Assembly: GCA_025450355.1 (NCBI GenBank)
Contig: JANWHR010000088.1
Coordinates: forward strand, 1 to 16,745
DNA: 16,745 nucleotides
Origin: Micropepsaceae bacterium
GTDB lineage: Bacteria; Pseudomonadota; Alphaproteobacteria; Micropepsales; Micropepsaceae
Direction: 5' to 3'
Shown: positions 13,362-16,745 of the stretch, piece by piece
Numbering within the stretch: the stretch's first letter is position 1
Layout of the letters: every line of letters starts with the position of its first letter
Notes under the pieces: model-generated
The model's database searches: none
What the model was told of the DNA's origin: nothing
What the model saw: the letters and a program-made list of their open reading frames with translations, nothing else
Made by a program: the position numbers and the translations under genes

Positions 13362-14477
13362 GTTTTCAAACACGATGTAGTCGTCCTGCTGGAGCGTTTT
13401 GGGCAGCGTCAGCGGACGCGGCAGAACATCCAGCGTGTCGCAGGTCGGGCCGAAAACCTTGAACGGCTTCAATTCGCCACGGCGCTCGCGCACACGCCCG
13501 TTCGGACCGAATGTATAGACGCGCCTCGGATAATCCGCGGTCCATGCGGGTACGGACAATTCGTCGAAACTGCCATAGATGCCGTCGTTGAGGAAAATCT
13601 GGTCGTCCCGGCGCAGGATCACGCGGGCAATCAGGGAAACGCCTTCCGCGGCCAACGCACGGCCGGGTTCGCAATAAACCTCCGCGCCGTCCTGTAGGGG
13701 AAATCCGCCGATCGCTTCGCGCACCGTTTCGAAATACCAGTGGAACGGCGGAACATCATTGCCAAGATAGGGGCCCGGAAAACCGCCGCCCACATCCAGC
13801 GCATGGACCGGGACGCCCGCGACATCGACGGCGCGGCGCGCCAGCTCGACGGCCTGAGCATAGGTAAACGGGCTCAAACATTGTGAACCGACATGAAAGG
13901 TGAGCGCCGGTTTGGCGCCTGCGCTGGCGATCCGCTTCAGCAGGCGCCCGGCATTGGCGGGAGTGGTGCCGAATTTGCTGGAAAGCTCCAGCATGGCGCC
14001 ACCAAGCGGTGTCGCAACCCGGACAAAAATCCTCAGGTCTTTGCCGCCCTCCGTCTCGCCCAGCAGCTTGTCCAGTTCGGGATCGCAATCGACTACGAAA
14101 TCGGTCAGCCCATGGACCTGCCAGGCCGCGCGCGCCTCGCCCGGAATGCGAACGGGCGCCATGAAATGACAGGTCGCATCGGAATAGCGCGTCCGGATCA
14201 GTTCGATTTCAGACAGCGAGGCGGTGTCGAAGTGCCGAATCCCGGCCTCATGCAACTGATCCAGCACATGGGGCACCGGATTGGCCTTGACGGCATACAT
14301 CGTGGTTCCGGGAAAACTGTCGAGAAAGCGGCTGACGGCCGCGCGGAACCGTCTGGGATGCAGGACATAGACCGGATTCGCCGGGCGCGTGCCTTCGATT
14401 GCCGAAGCAAAAGAAGGAAAGTGCCGGAGCGCGGGCGCGGCAAAACTGGCCGGGGGCGGTGCGGGCTGTATGTTCAT
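13281..14477 (-). CDS. Ornithine/diamino acid decarboxylase, fold type III PLP enzyme
   Basis: A 398-residue enzyme of the eukaryote-like ornithine decarboxylase family found in alphaproteobacteria. The PLP lysine is K64 in YAVKANP. Other landmarks are HVGSQ (195-199), the phosphate-binding DVGGGFPG (228-235), CEPGRAL (269-275), and the catalytic FGPTCDTLD (342-350) with C346 and the substrate-binding Asp. The reaction is L-ornithine to putrescine plus CO2, the first step of polyamine synthesis; some relatives also accept lysine or act on carboxynorspermidine-like substrates, but the CDTLD form favours ornithine. It is cytoplasmic. ATG 14477 has GGAGG about 12 bases and AGGAA about 5 bases upstream. 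It follows the small secreted protein gene by 26 bases and is probably co-transcribed. Its 3' end is duplicated at 12462-12542. Confidence 0.9.
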   Translation of the reverse strand: MNIQPAPPPASFAAPALRHFPSFASAIEGTRPANPVYVLHPRRFRAAVSRFLDSFPGTTMYAVKANPVPHVLDQLHEAGIRHFDTASLSEIELIRTRYSDATCHFMAPVRIPGEARAAWQVHGLTDFVVDCDPELDKLLGETEGGKDLRIFVRVATPLGGAMLELSSKFGTTPANAGRLLKRIASAGAKPALTFHVGSQCLSPFTYAQAVELARRAVDVAGVPVHALDVGGGFPGPYLGNDVPPFHWYFETVREAIGGFPLQDGAEVYCEPGRALAAEGVSLIARVILRRDDQIFLNDGIYGSFDELSVPAWTADYPRRVYTFGPNGRVRERRGELKPFKVFGPTCDTLDVLPRPLTLPKTLQQDDYIVFENMGAYSIALRTGFNGFYPNDWVVLDSE

Positions 14478-14503
14478 GCTCGTTCCTGCCTCCGGGCGAC
14501 AGC

Positions 14504-14920
14504 TTAACTGCCGCAGTCTCCCACCATGGGGTCGCGCGGCAGGGACAAAGTCCCTTCGACCATCTTTTCGTTGTCAGGCGTCGTCATCTGGTCCAGCGCC
14601 TGCACGGCAAACTTGAAATCGTCCGAATTGCAGGATTTGAGACCGGCCAGCGCGCGCTTGATATTGTCGTTCTCAATTCCCGAGATGATCTTGTTTGGGT
14701 CATTTTTTGCGTTCGCGTGAATAAATTTTTCCATGCCGGCGCGCAACCTTTGGTATCGGGCCTCACGGTCCTTGCTCAGCGGGACGTGACAGGCGTCCAG
14801 CTCCGCATGGTAAACGCGCATCAGCATGTACATGCATGCCACCGATGTTTGCGCGCGTGCTGTGGCAATTGGCCCAAGGACAAGGGCCGATGCCAGCAAA
14901 CTGCCAATCAATGCCTTCAT
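14504..14920 (-). CDS. Small secreted protein with four cysteines, function unknown
   Basis: A 138-residue precursor starting at ATG 14920. Residues 1-23 are a Sec signal peptide (IGSLLASALVLGPIATARA, cleaved before QTS). The mature part of about 115 residues is charged, mostly helical by composition, and has four cysteines (C29, C44, C97, C136), which could form two disulfides in the periplasm. I recognise no named domain. The frame is open 55 codons further upstream, but that stretch is Arg/Pro-rich and has no signal-like character, so the later start is preferred; its ribosome binding site is weak (GATGG). A promoter candidate lies at 14966-14995. The decarboxylase gene follows after 26 bases. 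Secretion is confident; function cannot be given. Confidence 0.7.
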   Translation of the reverse strand: MKALIGSLLASALVLGPIATARAQTSVACMYMLMRVYHAELDACHVPLSKDREARYQRLRAGMEKFIHANAKNDPNKIISGIENDNIKRALAGLKSCNSDDFKFAVQALDQMTTPDNEKMVEGTLSLPRDPMVGDCGS

Positions 14921-14965
14921 GATGCCATCGCGCGCCGGAACACGCGCATCCCGGGGTCCGCGACT

Positions 14966-14995
14966 ATTAGAAGGTTCTCGCGGCGCGGAATTCAA
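14966..14995 (-). promoter_or_regulatory. Sigma-70 type promoter for secreted protein and decarboxylase
   Basis: On the minus strand TTGAAT (14995-14990) and TCTAAT (14971-14966) are 18 bases apart, 4/6 and 5/6 matches to the -35 and -10 consensus. Transcription would start near 14959, about 40 bases ahead of the ATG at 14920. It would separate these two genes from the sulfite reductase operon. Confidence 0.42.
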
Positions 14996-15005
14996 GTGGC
15001 GAAGC

Positions 15006-15527
15006 TTACTCGGCCGCCAGCAAGGTCGCCCTGAGGCGCAAATCCTGCACGGTGATCCTGCCATCGGCCGCCGGTTGATAGACATTGCTGATCATGGCCA
15101 CCGCCCGCGCTACATCTGCGGCTGTCATTCGCTCCGGAAGCACAAAGCTGTCGACGCCCACCCTCAGGAGAAAGGCGATCTGGTCGAGCAGGAAATGACC
15201 CGCGACCCGAATCTCTCCCGAAAACCCGAGGCGGCTTCGCAGCAGCCGGGCCCAGGAAAAGACTCGTCCATCCTTGAAATGGGGAATATGCAGCTCAACC
15301 AGCGCCAGCTTGCCAGTATCGCCCAGAAGTTCCGGCGATTGCGAGCTCTCCAGCCGGACTCCGACGGGACCTCCACGCGACAGCAATCCGGGCTTTTCCG
15401 CGAGATACCGTTTCAGCGACACAATCACCGGACCCGATGGCAGGGCAGCACCATCATCGACAAAGATGAACGGGTCGTCGATCACGCGCCCGTGCCGGTA
15501 CACAATCGGTGCGCCGCTAGTGAGCAT
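15006..15527 (-). CDS. DUF934 protein, sulfite reduction accessory factor
   Basis: A 173-residue cytoplasmic protein of the DUF934 family (COG3749), which is almost always encoded next to assimilatory sulfite reductase in proteobacteria. The conserved block HFKDGRVFSWARLLRSRLGF then SGEIRVAGHFLLDQIAFLLR spans residues 83-122. ATG 15527 overlaps the end of the sulfite reductase gene by 11 bases, indicating translational coupling; longer upstream frames read through that gene and are not real. The molecular role is not established in detail; it is thought to help electron supply or assembly of the reductase. Many relatives have cysH next in line; here no cysH follows. Confidence 0.87.
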   Translation of the reverse strand: MLTSGAPIVYRHGRVIDDPFIFVDDGAALPSGPVIVSLKRYLAEKPGLLSRGGPVGVRLESSQSPELLGDTGKLALVELHIPHFKDGRVFSWARLLRSRLGFSGEIRVAGHFLLDQIAFLLRVGVDSFVLPERMTAADVARAVAMISNVYQPAADGRITVQDLRLRATLLAAE

Positions 15528-16745
15528 ACAGGCGTTCCTTGAACGGCGCCGGGCCGATCCGGCGGTAAGTGTCGAGGAACCGCTCGTCGCCACGTCGAAA
15601 CTCCCGAAAGGTCGCGATGACGTTTTCGACGGCGTCCACAATCCCCTCGCTGTCGAATCCGGGGCCGAGAATCTCACCCAGCGAAGCGTCTTCCGCGCCC
15701 GAGCCACCCAGCAGAATCTGGTAGTTTTCGACACCCTTCCGGTCGACGCCGAGGATTCCGATATGGCCGAGATGGTGGTGGCCGCAGGCGTTGATGCAGC
15801 CGGAAATCTTGATCTTCAGCTCACCCAGATCGGCCTGCAAATCCGGATCGGAGAAACGCTTCGCGATCTTCTGCGCGATCGGAATGGAGCGCGCATTCGC
15901 AAGATCGCAATAGTCCAGGCCCGGGCAGGAGATCATGTCGGTGATGAGGCCATGGTTGGCGATTGCAAGCTCCAATTCGCCAAGCGCCTGCCACAACCGG
16001 TACAGGTCGTTGCGCCGAACGTGCGGGAACAGCAGATTCTGCTCATGCGTGATCCGGATTTCTGCAAATCCGAAATCATCCATGATATCCGCAAGACCTT
16101 CCATCTGCTCCGAGGTGCAGTCTCCCGGAGTCTTGCCGACGGCCTTGAGCGAGACGGTGACCAGTGCATAGCCCGCCGCTTTGTGCGGATGCAGATTGGT
16201 CCGGGACCACGCCGCAAATTCCGGCGATTGACGCTTTGCGGTTTCGAAAGTTTCGCAATCGGCGGGCAGGTTCTCGAATGGAGGCGGCGCGAAACAGGCG
16301 GCAATGCGCTCCAGTTCCGCGGGCGGCAGATCCAGTGTGCCCAAAGTCTTGATCTCGGAAAATTCCTTCCCGATCCGTTGCCGCATGTCCTCGATCCCGA
16401 TCTGGTGGACGAGGATTTTTACCCGTGCTTTCCACAGATTGTCGCGACGCCCCGCTTCGTTATAGACCCGCAGGATCGCTTCCAGAAAAGCGAGGATGTG
16501 GCGCTTTGGCACGAAGCTGTCCGCTTCCAGCGCGAGATAGGGCGTCCGCCCCAGCCCGCCGCCCACGAACACGCGATAGCCGATTTCGCCCTCAGTATCG
16601 CGAATCGCCTGGATCGCAATGTCATGGCTCAGGAGCGCGGCGCGGTCATGCTCCGAGGCAATGACGCAAATCTTGAATTTGCGCGGCAGAAAGGAAAATT
16701 CGGGATGCAGCGTGGACCACTGCCGGATGATTTCACTCAGGATTC
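15517..16745 (-). CDS. cysI: Nitrite/sulfite reductase hemoprotein (assimilatory), 5' end outside window
   Basis: The frame is open to the right edge, so the last 408 residues are seen and the N-terminal part is missing. The siroheme and 4Fe-4S ligands are present as C-x5-C in ISCPGLDYCDLAN and C-x3-C in ISGCINACGHHHLGHIG. The siroheme-domain sequence GYRVFVGGGLGRTPYLA occurs earlier, and the second parachute-type repeat includes WSRTNLHPHKAAGYALVTVS. The enzyme reduces sulfite to sulfide with six electrons for cysteine synthesis. Pairing with DUF934 immediately downstream favours sulfite over nitrite as substrate, although the fold is shared. It is cytoplasmic. Upstream genes of the operon lie beyond the window. 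Confidence 0.9.
   Translation of the reverse strand, partial: ILSEIIRQWSTLHPEFSFLPRKFKICVIASEHDRAALLSHDIAIQAIRDTEGEIGYRVFVGGGLGRTPYLALEADSFVPKRHILAFLEAILRVYNEAGRRDNLWKARVKILVHQIGIEDMRQRIGKEFSEIKTLGTLDLPPAELERIAACFAPPPFENLPADCETFETAKRQSPEFAAWSRTNLHPHKAAGYALVTVSLKAVGKTPGDCTSEQMEGLADIMDDFGFAEIRITHEQNLLFPHVRRNDLYRLWQALGELELAIANHGLITDMISCPGLDYCDLANARSIPIAQKIAKRFSDPDLQADLGELKIKISGCINACGHHHLGHIGILGVDRKGVENYQILLGGSGAEDASLGEILGPGFDSEGIVDAVENVIATFREFRRGDERFLDTYRRIGPAPFKERLYAH

Noticed and set aside
15006..15734. Extended 242-codon version of the DUF934 gene
   Set aside because: The first 69 codons overlap the sulfite reductase coding region in another frame; the conserved domain starts after ATG 15527.

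Overview
The window is GC-rich and densely coded, and looks like a chromosomal segment of an alphaproteobacterium. The clues are an alphaproteobacterial-style assimilatory sulfite reductase–DUF934 pair, a fold-III ornithine decarboxylase, a PEP-CTERM protein, split YeeE/YedE genes, and Tat- and Sec-exported catabolic enzymes. No rRNA, tRNA, CRISPR array or intact insertion sequence was recognised. The genus cannot be told from the sequence.

Layout. (1) 1-2866: a secreted DUF336/GlcG-like protein (minus, cut by the left edge) diverges from a tightly overlapping plus-strand operon of two half-size YeeE/YedE membrane proteins and an aromatic-acid-type MFS transporter. (2) 2894-7722: a minus-strand operon transcribed in the order MBL-fold hydrolase, TPP-dependent enzyme, c-type cytochrome, amidase. 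All four products carry an export signal, and the TPP enzyme has a clear twin-arginine signal, so this reads as a periplasmic catabolic/redox module of unknown substrate. (3) 7830-8524: a BrnT-type toxin with a broken reading frame, its intact HTH antitoxin, and a 25-bp palindromic operator. (4) 8541-9566: an ACMSD-like amidohydrolase. (5) 9728-10408: a PEP-CTERM surface/exported protein preceded by a near-consensus sigma-54 promoter. (6) 10819-12390: peptide release factor 3 (prfC). (7) 12396-13361: a second toxin-antitoxin pair (HI1419/HI1420 type), again with a frame-broken toxin and an intact antitoxin, bracketed by a 147-bp direct repeat. The repeat is made of the antitoxin tail plus the decarboxylase tail. 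(8) 13281-16745: a minus-strand run of sulfite reductase (cut by the right edge), DUF934 protein, a small secreted four-cysteine protein and ornithine decarboxylase.

How they work together. The sulfite reductase and DUF934 genes serve assimilatory sulfur reduction. The secreted protein and ornithine decarboxylase probably form a second unit with its own promoter. The exported operon plus the neighbouring transporter, YeeE pair, GlcG-like protein and amidohydrolase suggest an accessory uptake and degradation island, with the cytochrome as the likely electron outlet. Its chemistry is not established. The two toxin-antitoxin loci about 4.5 kb apart, both with the toxin apparently disabled by one missing base and the antitoxin left intact, are the most unusual pattern here, together with the exported TPP enzyme operon and the recombination scar around the second toxin-antitoxin locus.
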